This document shows positions 8,498 through 19,486 of a DNA stretch of 64,000 nt, one piece after another. Made by a program: the position numbers and the translations under genes. The notes below the pieces were generated by a model. That model was not told the origin of the DNA. It made no database searches and was given only the letters and a program-made list of their open reading frames with translations. Each line of letters opens with the position of its first letter. Within the stretch, counting starts at the first letter, position 1. This DNA comes from DASRHD01 sp035485575 (lineage in GTDB: Bacteria > Verrucomicrobiota > Verrucomicrobiia > Opitutales > Opitutaceae): contig DATHNW010000017.1 of the NCBI GenBank assembly GCA_035485575.1, positions 124,001 through 188,000 of the forward strand. The letters are read 5' to 3'.

Positions 8498-9352
8498 TCA
8501 TCTTTTAGGAGGAAATTGAATTTCTCCCAACGACCTTGTGTTAACCGAGAGAGGTTTGTTTGTGTCGAAGACAAGAGTCTCGTAATTTTCTCCGTCAATA
8601 GAGGTCAACTTAGTCAGTTCAGGAAAATCCTTCAGCATTTCCTTGAAGGTAATTTTTTGCGCACCATACATTCTGTGTCGTAGAACATATTGTTCTGCCG
8701 CACCTGTAATTTCTCGTAAGTTATCCGATATCTGCTGACGATTTCTTTCTTCAAGAGTAGGCGGCGGAGGTGGGGGCGGAATGATTATATGTGGATTCTC
8801 GGGGATTTTAATCCGACTTATCAATTCTCGCAGCCCAGTTAGCTTCTCTTCTGAATTTGCCACCAATTGTAAGGTAATGCCTCGGTTTTGTTCGAAAGGA
8901 ATGTAATAGATCTCGTGCCAAAAAACAGCATCCTTCCCGTAACCAGGTGCTGGAATGCATGAGGTGAAAAAATATGCCTTTTTGCCGTTAACGAAACCTT
9001 CGTGGATAAGAGGTGAATTGATAGCTTGGCGAAACTCAGGCCGACTCATAAGCTCCTTCTTTAGCTCTTCTATGCTCAGCTTTTTGAAAATAATTCGCTT
9101 ACCATTGCCGATTTCGTAGCCAACAACTCCGATGCCGATATCGAATTGCTGAAACGACGTAGGGGAATTATCTGTCGGCCGATATACAATTGCTACCCGA
9201 GAAAGCTCAAAGGGGTTATCACCTGGATCAGATCCAGGACCAAATCCGTGGAAATTCACAGGTTCTTCGAAGCTAACGATGCCTGGAATAATTTCGCGAG
9301 CTTCAAGGCCCACGCAAAGAGCTAAAGAGAGTGCGAAAAAATTTATTTTCAT
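8498..9352 (-). CDS. Secreted protein with proline run and pilin-like C-terminal region, function unknown
   Basis: A 284-residue protein with an N-terminal signal peptide (about 1-18, ending near LEAREI). The N-terminal two thirds match no family I recognise. A run of seven or more prolines (about residue 191) separates it from a C-terminal region (ISDNLREITGAAEQYVLRHRMYGAQ...TSIDGENYETLVF) resembling the periplasmic part of type II secretion pseudopilins, here without the pilin N-terminal helix. Its base composition is clearly more AT-rich than its neighbours, suggesting late acquisition. It lies alone between proC and hldD on the same strand. Confidence 0.6.
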   Translation of the reverse strand: MKINFFALSLALCVGLEAREIIPGIVSFEEPVNFHGFGPGSDPGDNPFELSRVAIVYRPTDNSPTSFQQFDIGIGVVGYEIGNGKRIIFKKLSIEELKKELMSRPEFRQAINSPLIHEGFVNGKKAYFFTSCIPAPGYGKDAVFWHEIYYIPFEQNRGITLQLVANSEEKLTGLRELISRIKIPENPHIIIPPPPPPPTLEERNRQQISDNLREITGAAEQYVLRHRMYGAQKITFKEMLKDFPELTKLTSIDGENYETLVFDTNKPLSVNTRSLGEIQFPPKR

Positions 9353-9368
9353 ATTTTGCCATCACTGC

Positions 9369-10171
9369 TTACTCCCTCGACAATTCCTCCGACCGCACCT
9401 TGGCGGCGAGGACGGTGTCCTTGATGAGGGCGCGGAAGTCACGGGCTTCCATGCGCTTCAGTCCGGCGAAGGTGGTGCCATTGGGCGAGGTGACCTGGTT
9501 GCGGAGTTCCTCCGCGTCGGCCTTGCTTTGGGCCATGAGCTTGGCGGAGCCGAGGATGGTCTCGACCGTGAGCTGATAGGAGGCGGCGCGGGAAAGTCCC
9601 GCGGCTTCGCCGGCGTCGCGCAGGGCGGCGGCAAATTCAAAAACGTAGGCCGGCCCGCTGCCGCTGAGGGCGGTGACGGCGTCGAGCTGGGCTTCCTCGA
9701 CCTCGACCATCTTGCCGAGGGCACCGAGGACAGTGTGGACGAGGCTGCGGTCGGTGTCACTCAGCGGCTTGAGCGCGCACCAGCCGGTGATGCCGGCGCC
9801 GATCTGGCCGGGGGTGTTGGGCATGGCGCGGACGATATTGCGGGCCTGTGGAAAAGTCTGCGCGAGGCGGGGGAGGCGCTTGCCGGCGAGGATGGAGAGG
9901 ACGAGCTTGCCGGCGGTGAGCGTGGCCAGGCGGGCGTCGAGGCTGGCCAGCTGCTGGGGTTTGCAGGCGAGCACGACGGTATCGGCGTCCTTCAGCAGCG
10001 CGGCCGGATCGGTGTGCGAGGCGATGCCGGTGCGGAGGGAAAGGTTTTTGGCAGTATCGTCGTCGCCGCCGGAGCAGGCGAGGTCGGCGGCGTGCGCGGT
10101 ACCTTTATTAAGGAGGCCTTCGACCATGGCGGAAGCCATGCGACCGGCACCGAGGAACGCGAATTTTGTCA

Positions 10172-10172
<1 letters not shown>
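9369..10172 (-). CDS. proC: Pyrroline-5-carboxylate reductase
   Basis: Catalyses the last step of proline synthesis, the NAD(P)H-dependent reduction of pyrroline-5-carboxylate. The N-terminal FLGAGRMASAMVEGLL is the dinucleotide fold; RNIVRAMPNTPGQIGAGITG and the C-terminal ALSGSGPAYVFEFAAALRDAGEAAGL segment are the ProC signature. I use the ATG at 10172, which gives 267 residues; a TTG one codon upstream is less likely. The start overlaps the stop of the upstream kinase gene (TGATG), so the two are translationally coupled although functionally unrelated. Confidence 0.93.
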
Positions 10173-11296
<1,124 letters not shown>

Positions 11297-11343
11297 CTTT
11301 CAAAGAAAAGAGCACGCGCGGCAGCGTGGCAACTCTGCGATTG

Positions 11344-12216
11344 TCAAACGATTTGCGATCGCTGCCGGTGGGCTTTCACCGTATTTCTCATCAACATGGC
11401 CACGGTCATGGGGCCGACGCCGCCGGGTACCGGTGTGATTTTGGCCGCCAAAGGTGCAACACTTGCAAAATGCACGTCGCCGGTCAGCCGGTAGCCGGTC
11501 TTTTTTGTGGAGTCGGGGATGCGGTTGATGCCGACGTCGATGACCACGGTGCCGGGCCTGACCATGTCGGCCGTGACAAATTCCGGCCGGCCGATGGCGG
11601 CGACGAGCACATCGGCGGTCCGGGTGATGGCCGGCAGGTCGCGCGTGGCCGAATGGCAGATGGTGACGGTGGCGCTGGCTTTTTTCTGGAGGGCGAGCAG
11701 GGCGAAGGGCTTGCCGACGAGCAGACTGCGGCCGAGCACGACCACATGTTTGCCCTTCAGGTCGACCTGGCTGCGCGCGAGGAGCTCCATTATGCCGCCG
11801 GGCGTGCAGGGGACGAAGCCGGTATCGTCGTCCTGGGCGACTTTGCCGAGATTGATGGTGCCCAGGCCGTCGACATCCTTGGCGGGCGAAAGGCGGCGGA
11901 AGATTTTCAGCTCGTCGAGCTGTTTCGGCATCGGCGACTGCACCAGGATGCCATCCACAGCCGGATCGGCGTTGAGCTGATCGATGAGTTTTTCGAGCTC
12001 GGCCTGCGTGATGGAGACGGGCGGCAGGATGACGCGGCTGTCGAGGCCGATTTCGGCGGCGGTCTTTTCCTTTTTCCGCACGTAGGAGACGGAGGCCGGA
12101 TCTTCGCCGACGCGCACGAGCGCGAGGCAGGGTTTCCGGCCCTGAATGGCCGAGACCTCGGCCTTCACCTCCGCGATGATGGCTTCCGCAATTTTGTTTC
12201 CGTCGATGAGTTCCAT
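11344..12216 (-). CDS. folD: Bifunctional methylenetetrahydrofolate dehydrogenase/cyclohydrolase
   Basis: FolD interconverts 5,10-methylene-, methenyl- and 10-formyl-tetrahydrofolate for purine and methionyl-initiator synthesis. It shows VGEDPASVSYVRKKEKTAAEIG (catalytic Lys region), DGILVQSPMPKQ, PCTPGGIMELL, the nucleotide-binding VVLGRSLLVGKPFALLAL and the C-terminal PVPGGVGPMTVAML signature. The length of 290 residues is normal. It lies 47 bases upstream of the kinase gene and on the same strand. Confidence 0.95.
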   Translation of the reverse strand: MELIDGNKIAEAIIAEVKAEVSAIQGRKPCLALVRVGEDPASVSYVRKKEKTAAEIGLDSRVILPPVSITQAELEKLIDQLNADPAVDGILVQSPMPKQLDELKIFRRLSPAKDVDGLGTINLGKVAQDDDTGFVPCTPGGIMELLARSQVDLKGKHVVVLGRSLLVGKPFALLALQKKASATVTICHSATRDLPAITRTADVLVAAIGRPEFVTADMVRPGTVVIDVGINRIPDSTKKTGYRLTGDVHFASVAPLAAKITPVPGGVGPMTVAMLMRNTVKAHRQRSQIV

Positions 12217-12311
12217 GCCCAGGGCGCTCCCGGATCAGGCGGAACAGTGCGAATGAATGAAGGGATTATCCGCGAGCCGGTCCGCGCAATCGGCGGGAAA
12301 AATAAAAAAGC

Positions 12312-13073
12312 TCACTTCAACTGTAGGCTTTCGACCGCGATGACGAGGTTGCTGCCGTCGTCCGTCGATTTGACGGTGCCATAGACGATGACGTCGTGGT
12401 CGATGTAATTGTCCATGTGCGAGGTGATCATCAGGTGGCTGACGTCGAGATAGGCCAGGCGGGAATTGGACGCATCATTAAGCTGGTAATCGTAGGGCCG
12501 GCGCGGCGCAAAGGGACGGCGGGTGGAGACGACTTTGCCTTCCAAAAGGCGCGGGAGCGCGTTGTTGCCGGAGTTCACGGCATGGCCGGGGGCGGTATTG
12601 TCGATCACGACGGGCGCGGGAGCGGGCGCGGCCGGGGCCACGGGCGGGGGAGGAGGCGGCGCGTCGCTGGCGAGCTGGATGTACCCGATGATTTTCTTCG
12701 TGAGCTTGATCTGCGTCCATTTGCCGAGCAGGCCGGTGATTTCGACCTCGTCGCCCTTTTCGGCGGTGGTCAGGACGGGGGCGTCGAGCTTGGGCGCGGT
12801 GTAAATCTTCGCGCCGGGGCGCACATCGAGGCTTTTGAGAAAGTCCTTGTTGGGCACGTAGGCTTCCTCGGTGCCGGGCATTTCGACGGCGAGCCAGCCG
12901 GCCGGGGCGTTGACGCCGCCGGCGACGGGGGGCTCGGTGCCGGCCTTGAGGACGCCAATGGTGTATGCGCTGGCCTCGGGACGCGCCTGCACGGCGGTGG
13001 TTTCGGTGAGCGGCGCGGCGCGCAGGCTGGCGGCGGCGAACGCGGCGGCAAGAAGCAGTGGTTTAACTTTCAT
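12312..13073 (-). CDS. Secreted SH3-like protein, function unknown
   Basis: A 253-residue exported protein with a signal peptide (about 1-19, ending LRAAPL). Two bacterial SH3-like stretches follow (about 20-80 and 82-140; VLTTAEKGDEVEITGLLGKWTQIKL is typical), then a Pro/Ala-rich linker (about 141-160) and a C-terminal domain containing KVVSTRRPFAPRRPYDYQL and YIDHDVIVYGTV. It probably acts in the periplasm or cell wall, but no partner is visible. It starts inside the last 11 bases of rluB, so it is translated from the same message. Confidence 0.7.
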   Translation of the reverse strand: MKVKPLLLAAAFAAASLRAAPLTETTAVQARPEASAYTIGVLKAGTEPPVAGGVNAPAGWLAVEMPGTEEAYVPNKDFLKSLDVRPGAKIYTAPKLDAPVLTTAEKGDEVEITGLLGKWTQIKLTKKIIGYIQLASDAPPPPPPVAPAAPAPAPVVIDNTAPGHAVNSGNNALPRLLEGKVVSTRRPFAPRRPYDYQLNDASNSRLAYLDVSHLMITSHMDNYIDHDVIVYGTVKSTDDGSNLVIAVESLQLK

Positions 13074-13854
13074 CGGCGGTGAGTGCTTTGGGTTCGTGCG
13101 AATCGCGGCGGAGGCTGGGCGCGGCGAAAAGTTGTTCGATTCCTTTGGTAGAAAGTTGTTTCACGCCGCGCAACGGGATTCCGCGCAGGGGCAGGCCGCC
13201 GATCTGGTAGCGGCGGAGGCGTTTCACGCTGTAGCCGAGGGCGAGGAAGAGCTGGCGGATCTCGCGCTTTTTTCCATGGTGCATCCAGACGTCGAGGTCG
13301 GTCGAGGTGTGGTCGGGGCGGGGATTGACGAGGGCGGCGCGCTCAACCTGCAGGCGTTCGCCCTCAAGCACGAGGCCGCGGAGGAGCTGGCGGGTGCGGG
13401 CGGCGGGAAACGGCGTCTCGAGGCGCACGTAATAGCGTTTCACGACGACGCCAGACGGGTGCATAAGGCGGTTGGCGAGATCGCCATCGGTCGTGAGGAT
13501 GACGAGACCCTCGCTGTCCTTGTCGAGCCGGCCGGCACAAAAAAAACGGAGTTTCGCCAGCTCGCGCGGCAGCAGGTCGAAGATGGTGTCGGCGTTATGC
13601 GGGTCGTCGTTGGAGCAGACGAGGCCGCGGGGCTTGTGCACGGCGAGGGTAAGGCGCGGCTGCGGTGCGCTCCGCACGGACTTGCCGCCGACCGTGACCT
13701 TGTCGGTGCCGGGCTCGACGCGCTGGCCCAGCTCGGCACGCCGGCCGTTGACCCAGACCTCGCCCTCGACGATCAGCGCCTCGGCCGCACGGCGGGAGCA
13801 CACGCCGGCATCGGCGAGGAATTTTTGCAAACGGATGGGCCCGGCTTCACGCAT
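13063..13854 (-). CDS. rluB: 23S rRNA pseudouridine synthase, RluB/RsuA family
   Basis: Converts uridine to pseudouridine in ribosomal RNA. It has an N-terminal S4 RNA-binding domain (IRLQKFLADAGVCSRRAAEALI, then VWVNGRRAELGQRV) and a catalytic domain with the active Asp in GRLDKDSEGLVILTTDGD. The KKREIRQLFLALGYSVKRLRRYQIGG segment is the RsuA/RluB signature. I start at the ATG at 13854 (263 residues); a longer open frame to 14070 reads through the upstream intergenic region and lacks homology. RluB is preferred over RluE or RluF because of its full S4 domain. Confidence 0.88.
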   Translation of the reverse strand: MREAGPIRLQKFLADAGVCSRRAAEALIVEGEVWVNGRRAELGQRVEPGTDKVTVGGKSVRSAPQPRLTLAVHKPRGLVCSNDDPHNADTIFDLLPRELAKLRFFCAGRLDKDSEGLVILTTDGDLANRLMHPSGVVVKRYYVRLETPFPAARTRQLLRGLVLEGERLQVERAALVNPRPDHTSTDLDVWMHHGKKREIRQLFLALGYSVKRLRRYQIGGLPLRGIPLRGVKQLSTKGIEQLFAAPSLRRDSHEPKALTADES

Positions 13855-13959
13855 CCGGTCAGGTTGGCGTGAAAGCGGCTGGGGTAGCAAGCCCCGCGCG
13901 CCCCGCCGCAAACAAAGGCTTGCGCGCATGGACGTCGTCGCGCTCAAATCATTTGTTTT

Positions 13960-15129
13960 ATGTCCGCACCCGCCACCGCTTCCGCTTACAGCAAAGACAA
14001 TCCGTTTCCAGCCCGGTTGAAGGAAAACCGCCTGCTCAACAAACCCGGTGCCAGCAAGGAAACGCGGCATTATGTCGTGGATATTTCCGGCAGCGGGTTG
14101 GCCTACAAGGTCGGCGATTCCCTGGGCGTTTTCCCGACCAACCGCCCGACGGAGGTGGCGGAGATCATCGAGCGCCTCGGCGCGAGCGGCGACGAGCCGG
14201 TCTCGCCTGTGATGCTCAAGCTGCCCGCGCCGGTTTCGCTGCGCGAGGCGCTGGCGGCGAGGCTCGCGCTCTCCGGGCCGACGCGGAAGATCTTGGAAAC
14301 GCTCGCCGCCAAGGCCACCGATGCGGCCGAGAAGACGAAGCTCGCCGGCCTGCTCACCCCCGAGGCGAAGGAAGTTTGCACGACGTTCCTAGACGAGCGC
14401 GAATACACCGATTTGCTGGCGGAATTTCCCAGTGCGAAGCTGACGCCGCAGGAACTGGTCGACCACATGCGTCGGCTGATGCCACGGCTTTATTCCATCG
14501 CCTCGTCGCCGAAAATCTTCCCGCACGAAATCCACCTGACCGTGGCGACCGTGCGCTACACGACGAACCACCGCGAACGCGTGGGCGTGTGTTCGACGTT
14601 TCTGGCCGATCGCGTGCACGCCGGCACGACGCCCGTCCCGGTGTTCGTTTCCAACTCGCATTTCGGCGTGCCTGAGGATGGCGCGCGCGACATCATCATG
14701 GTCGGCCCGGGCACGGGCATTGCGCCGTTTCGCGCATTTCTGCAGGAGCGCGTGGCGACCGGCGCGAAGGGTCGCAACTGGGTTTTCTTCGGCGACCAGC
14801 ACCATGCGACCGATTACCTTTACGAGGAGGATTGGACGGATTACCTCGCGAAGGGCCAGCTCACCCGCATCGACACGGCTTTCTCGCGCGACCAGATCCT
14901 CAAGGTCTATGTGCAGGACCGCATGCGCGAAAACGCCGCCGAACTGTGGAGCTGGATCCAGGGCGGCGCCGGTTTCTATGTCTGCGGTGATGCCAAGCGC
15001 ATGGCCAAGGACGTCGACCAGGCGTTGCATGACATCATTGCCGAGCAGGGCCGGATGGAGGTCGCCGCTGCGGCCGACTACGTGAAGCAGATGAAAAAGG
15101 ACAAGCGCTACCAGCGCGACGTCTATTGA
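13960..15129 (+). CDS. CysJ-like FAD/NADPH reductase without flavodoxin domain
   Basis: A 389-residue diflavin-reductase-type protein that keeps only the FAD- and NADPH-binding half of sulfite reductase alpha subunit (CysJ). It contains the FAD-binding RLYSIASS and GVCSTFLAD motifs, the NADPH-binding GPGTGIAPFRAFLQER and FYVCGDAKRMAKDV, and the family's terminal KRYQRDVY. CysJ proper is about 600 residues because of an N-terminal FMN domain, which is absent here, so electrons must go from FAD directly or through a separate flavodoxin or ferredoxin. No sulfite reductase gene lies beside it. Confidence 0.82.
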   Translation: MSAPATASAYSKDNPFPARLKENRLLNKPGASKETRHYVVDISGSGLAYKVGDSLGVFPTNRPTEVAEIIERLGASGDEPVSPVMLKLPAPVSLREALAARLALSGPTRKILETLAAKATDAAEKTKLAGLLTPEAKEVCTTFLDEREYTDLLAEFPSAKLTPQELVDHMRRLMPRLYSIASSPKIFPHEIHLTVATVRYTTNHRERVGVCSTFLADRVHAGTTPVPVFVSNSHFGVPEDGARDIIMVGPGTGIAPFRAFLQERVATGAKGRNWVFFGDQHHATDYLYEEDWTDYLAKGQLTRIDTAFSRDQILKVYVQDRMRENAAELWSWIQGGAGFYVCGDAKRMAKDVDQALHDIIAEQGRMEVAAAADYVKQMKKDKRYQRDVY

Positions 15130-15220
15130 ATAGCGCTGTCTCCCGCCGCCGGAATCCAGAATGGGGTTTGCTTTGCCCGTCTTCCGGCTGCTGAATTCTT
15201 TTCGTTCCTAACCTTATCCC

Positions 15221-15967
15221 ATGAGCCTCACTTTCACCAATCGCACCGCTCTCGTGACAGGCGCCGGCCGTGGCATCGGTCGCAGCATCGCCGAAACGCT
15301 GGCCCGGCAGGGTGTCACGGTCATCTGCGTTTCCAAGTCCGCCGATTCCTGCGGCGCGGCCGCGGCTGCGATCGTGGCCGCGGGCGGCAAGGCGAAGGCT
15401 CAAGCCGTGGATGTCGCCGACGGCGCGGCCGTGGCGCAGGCGAGCGAGGCCCTGCTCAAGGAATTCGGCAAAATCGACATTCTGGTCAACAATGCCGGCA
15501 TCACGCGCGACGGATTGCTCGCACGCATGAGCGACGACGATTGGAACGCCGTGGTGCAGACCAATCTCACCAGCGCGTTCCACTGGACGAAGCACATCGG
15601 CTGGCCCATGTGCCGCGCCCGCTGGGGCCGGATCGTCAACATCGCCTCTGTCGTCGGCCTCGTGGGCAATGCCGGCCAGGCCAACTATGCCGCGGCCAAG
15701 GCCGGGCTGATCGGCCTGACCAAGTCCGTGGCCAAGGAATTTGCCAAGCGCAGCGTCACGGCTAACGTCGTCGCCCCCGGCTTCATCAAGACCGACATGA
15801 CCTCCGTGCTGTCCGAAGAGGTGCAGAAGGCGGCGATGGGGGTCATTCCCCTGCAGCGCTTTGGCGAAGCCGCCGACATCGCAAACATGACCGCCTTTCT
15901 CTGTTCGGAGGAGGCCAACTACATCACCGGTCAAGTTTTTACCGTTGACGGCGGCATGACGATGTGA
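15221..15967 (+). CDS. fabG: 3-oxoacyl-[acyl-carrier-protein] reductase
   Basis: NADPH-dependent reductase of fatty acid elongation. It has the Rossmann motif TGAGRGIGRSIA (13-24), NNAGITRDG (90-98), and the catalytic triad Ser143, Tyr156 and Lys160 in NYAAAKAG. The C terminus GQVFTVDGGMTM is the classic FabG ending. It is followed after 29 bases by acpP and then fabF, the usual fatty acid cluster order. Confidence 0.95.
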   Translation: MSLTFTNRTALVTGAGRGIGRSIAETLARQGVTVICVSKSADSCGAAAAAIVAAGGKAKAQAVDVADGAAVAQASEALLKEFGKIDILVNNAGITRDGLLARMSDDDWNAVVQTNLTSAFHWTKHIGWPMCRARWGRIVNIASVVGLVGNAGQANYAAAKAGLIGLTKSVAKEFAKRSVTANVVAPGFIKTDMTSVLSEEVQKAAMGVIPLQRFGEAADIANMTAFLCSEEANYITGQVFTVDGGMTM

Positions 15968-15996
15968 ACCTTTAAAAATCAATATCAAAACCCATC

Positions 15997-16260
15997 ATGG
16001 CTGAAACCAAAACCATCGAACAGCGCGTCAAGGAGATCATCGTCAATCAGCTCAACGTGAACGAGGAGCAGATTACACCCCAGGCTTCCTTCATCGATGA
16101 TCTTGGAGCCGATTCGCTCGACACCGTCGAACTCATCATGGCCTTCGAGGAGGAATTCAAGGACGAGATCAAGGGAGAGATCCCCGAATCTGACGCCGAG
16201 AAACTGCAGACCGTCGGCCAGGTCACCGATTATATCAAAGCCAAGGCCGGCGCGAAGTAA
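15997..16260 (+). CDS. acpP: Acyl carrier protein
   Basis: Small acidic carrier of 87 residues that holds growing acyl chains on a phosphopantetheine arm. The attachment site is Ser40 in DDLGADSLDTVELIMAFEEEF. Length and charge are typical of AcpP. It lies between fabG and fabF, and its position supports a housekeeping fatty acid role rather than the secondary-metabolite cluster at the right end of the window. Confidence 0.96.
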   Translation: MAETKTIEQRVKEIIVNQLNVNEEQITPQASFIDDLGADSLDTVELIMAFEEEFKDEIKGEIPESDAEKLQTVGQVTDYIKAKAGAK

Positions 16261-16336
16261 GTTGTGCCACTTTTCCGGCGTTTTACCGTGATGCCCACTG
16301 GGATAAATCGGTAGGACGCCGTTTTTGTTTTTCGCC

Positions 16337-17587
<1,251 letters not shown>

Positions 17588-17598
17588 CGCAAATCTCC

Positions 17599-18111
17599 AT
17601 GAAGGCGATCTGCGGTGCGTTGATCGTCCTTCTCCTCGCTGCTTGTGTCCGGCGTGAAGCCGCGCCTTCCTCTCCGCCGACCCGGGCCGAAATCTGGGCG
17701 GCGATCCAGCCGCCGGCGGCCCGTTATCGCCTCGATCCTGCGTTCATTTATGCGCTGGTCGCCGCCGAATCGAATTTCGCCCCGGGCGCCCGCAATGGCG
17801 ACGCTCGCGGCCTGCTGCAGCTCAAACCCCGTGCCTGGGCCGCCGTCTCCCGTGAGCCATACGAACCGGCCGTGTGGGACTGGCGGGCCAACCTCGCGGC
17901 GGGCATCGACTATGTCGCCTTCTGCCGCAGCTACCTGCACCGGCAGCCGGGCGTGGAATTTTCCTACCCGCTGCTGCTCGCGGCGTTTCACTACGGGCTC
18001 GATTATGTGAGGGAGCGCCGGTTCGACGTCGGCCGGCTGGAATGCCCGGACAACGCCATTTACCGCGAACTCTGGCAGGGCCGGCTGACGCCCGTCGCTC
18101 CGCCCCATTGA
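17599..18111 (+). CDS. Lipoprotein lytic transglycosylase (SLT domain)
   Basis: A 170-residue lipoprotein predicted to cleave peptidoglycan glycan strands. The lipobox LAAC puts the lipidated Cys at residue 16. The SLT fold follows: catalytic Glu57 in AAESNF, then the GLLQLKPRAW motif, NLAAGIDYVAFCRSYL and AAFHYG. The ATG at 17599 gives a proper signal sequence; upstream in-frame codons lie inside fabF in another frame. It is short for a transglycosylase, comparable to compact MltE/EmtA-like enzymes. A hairpin terminator follows at once. Confidence 0.82.
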   Translation: MKAICGALIVLLLAACVRREAAPSSPPTRAEIWAAIQPPAARYRLDPAFIYALVAAESNFAPGARNGDARGLLQLKPRAWAAVSREPYEPAVWDWRANLAAGIDYVAFCRSYLHRQPGVEFSYPLLLAAFHYGLDYVRERRFDVGRLECPDNAIYRELWQGRLTPVAPPH

Positions 18112-18120
18112 AAAACAAAA

Positions 18121-18145
18121 AACCCGCAGCCTCGCCGCGGGTTTT
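18121..18145. terminator. Bidirectional rho-independent terminator
   Basis: A 7-base-pair stem (AACCCGC at 18121-18127 with GCGGGTT at 18137-18143) is followed by T residues on the plus strand and preceded by an A-rich run (AAAAACAAAA) that gives a T tract on the minus strand. It sits between the convergent transglycosylase and rpmB genes and can end both transcripts. Confidence 0.85.
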
Positions 18146-18176
18146 GGTAAAGTGATTCTGGCTAAGCCGCTGTCGA

Positions 18177-18407
18177 TCAGGCTTTTTCGATCAAACCGGC
18201 CTTGATGGCCTTGACCGAGACGAGCATGCGCTTGGTGCTGCCATTGGCGAGGCGGACGCGGATGCGCTGCAGGTTGGGGCGGAACTTGCGCGGCGTGATG
18301 CTCGTCACGTGCGTGCCGATGCCGCCGCTCTTTTTGCTCTGACCCTTGCGGTTGATGATGTTGCCCTTGACGGGGCGCCTGCCGGTGATTGCACAAATTC
18401 TGGCCAT
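18177..18407 (-). CDS. rpmB: 50S ribosomal protein L28
   Basis: Ribosomal protein bL28, 76 residues. It begins MARICAITGRRPVKGN and contains TPRKFRPNLQRIRVRLANGS and RMLVSVKAIKAGLIEKA, all characteristic. The CxxC zinc motif found in some L28 proteins is absent, which marks the zinc-independent form. It is monocistronic here, ended by the bidirectional hairpin at 18121-18145. Confidence 0.96.
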   Translation of the reverse strand: MARICAITGRRPVKGNIINRKGQSKKSGGIGTHVTSITPRKFRPNLQRIRVRLANGSTKRMLVSVKAIKAGLIEKA

Positions 18408-18480
18408 AGGTTTTGTCGGATTGAATGGTCAGAAGTAGAGACCGCCATTCCGGCTGGCAAGAGGAAATGTGGGCGGGTTT

Positions 18481-19479
18481 TCACTTCCGCCATGCATGCA
18501 AGGCCTGGAACTTCTGTCCGAGGTGCGCGGGATGGAGCAGCTGCAGCAGGCTGAGCTTTTTTTCGCTGAAACGGGCGGCCTCGGCGGTCATGGTCGCGGC
18601 GAGAAAATCGGCCGCATGGCGTACGAAAAAGGCCTCCTGTGATTCGATGGGTGACGGAATAAAGCCGTAGCGGGCGAGTGCATCGGCCAGCCAGTCCCAG
18701 CAGACATGGCAGGTGAGGTCCTGCTCGCCGGGCCGGGCAAGCAGGTCGGACGATTGCATGTGCTGCACGTAGGCGCGGGCGGTGCCGGCAGGCGTGTCCT
18801 CCGTGAGTTCGCGCCAGGACTTGCCGTAGTCGCAGGCGAGAAAAAGCCCGTTCCACGGCTGCGCGGCGATCTCGCCGGCCAGCGCGGCCGCCGGGAGCGG
18901 CACATCGAGGTGATAGCCTTCGGGCGCGGTGGCCGGAAGCTGGGCAGGGCCTTCGACGCTGCTCAGGGCCAGCGGATTCGGGGTGGACAGTTCGACTTCG
19001 ACGAGGGCCTCTTCGCGCAGCGCGACACCGAGTTCGCGCCAGGCGCCGGCGCGGAAAACAAAGCGGTAAAACGGCTGGGCGTCGAAGAGCTCGTTGGAAA
19101 ACACCACGCAGGGTCCGTCCACCACGATGGGCTCGCCGACCCGGAGGACTTTAACCGCGCCGAAAGGATGCGCCGCGTTGGCGAGCACCCCGCCGCCGGG
19201 CTCGGCGCCGATTTCGACGAAAGTGAAATCACGGGGTTGGGCCTGATGCTTGGCCAGCAATGAGACGCAGGCGGCGGCGATGAGTTCGCCAAACAGCGGC
19301 GAGTTGCTCGCGGTAAAAAAATCCGTGCCCGAGGCGCGGCCCACGCGACGGCGCGGCTGGCGGTAGTAGCCGAGCTGCGGATCATAGAGCGCCAGCTGCA
19401 TGAAACACGCGAACGGCAGGGTGCCGTCCGCGCCGGCCTGGGCGCGGAAGAGGTCAAGGAACTGAAATGACGAACCCAT
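18481..19479 (-). CDS. SAM-dependent methyltransferase, MidA/NDUFAF7 family
   Basis: A 332-residue protein of the COG1565/DUF185 family, whose mitochondrial relative methylates an arginine of a complex I subunit. The signature FMQLALYDPQLGYY (about 26-39) is followed by TDFFTASNSPLFGELIA, the SAM-binding FVEIGAEPGGG and VVFSNELFDAQPFYRF. The bacterial substrate is not established. It is divergent from the S41 protease gene, whose start lies 7 bases away, so the two promoters must overlap the coding ends. Confidence 0.8.
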   Translation of the reverse strand: MGSSFQFLDLFRAQAGADGTLPFACFMQLALYDPQLGYYRQPRRRVGRASGTDFFTASNSPLFGELIAAACVSLLAKHQAQPRDFTFVEIGAEPGGGVLANAAHPFGAVKVLRVGEPIVVDGPCVVFSNELFDAQPFYRFVFRAGAWRELGVALREEALVEVELSTPNPLALSSVEGPAQLPATAPEGYHLDVPLPAAALAGEIAAQPWNGLFLACDYGKSWRELTEDTPAGTARAYVQHMQSSDLLARPGEQDLTCHVCWDWLADALARYGFIPSPIESQEAFFVRHAADFLAATMTAEAARFSEKKLSLLQLLHPAHLGQKFQALHAWRK

Positions 19480-19486
19480 TTACAAA

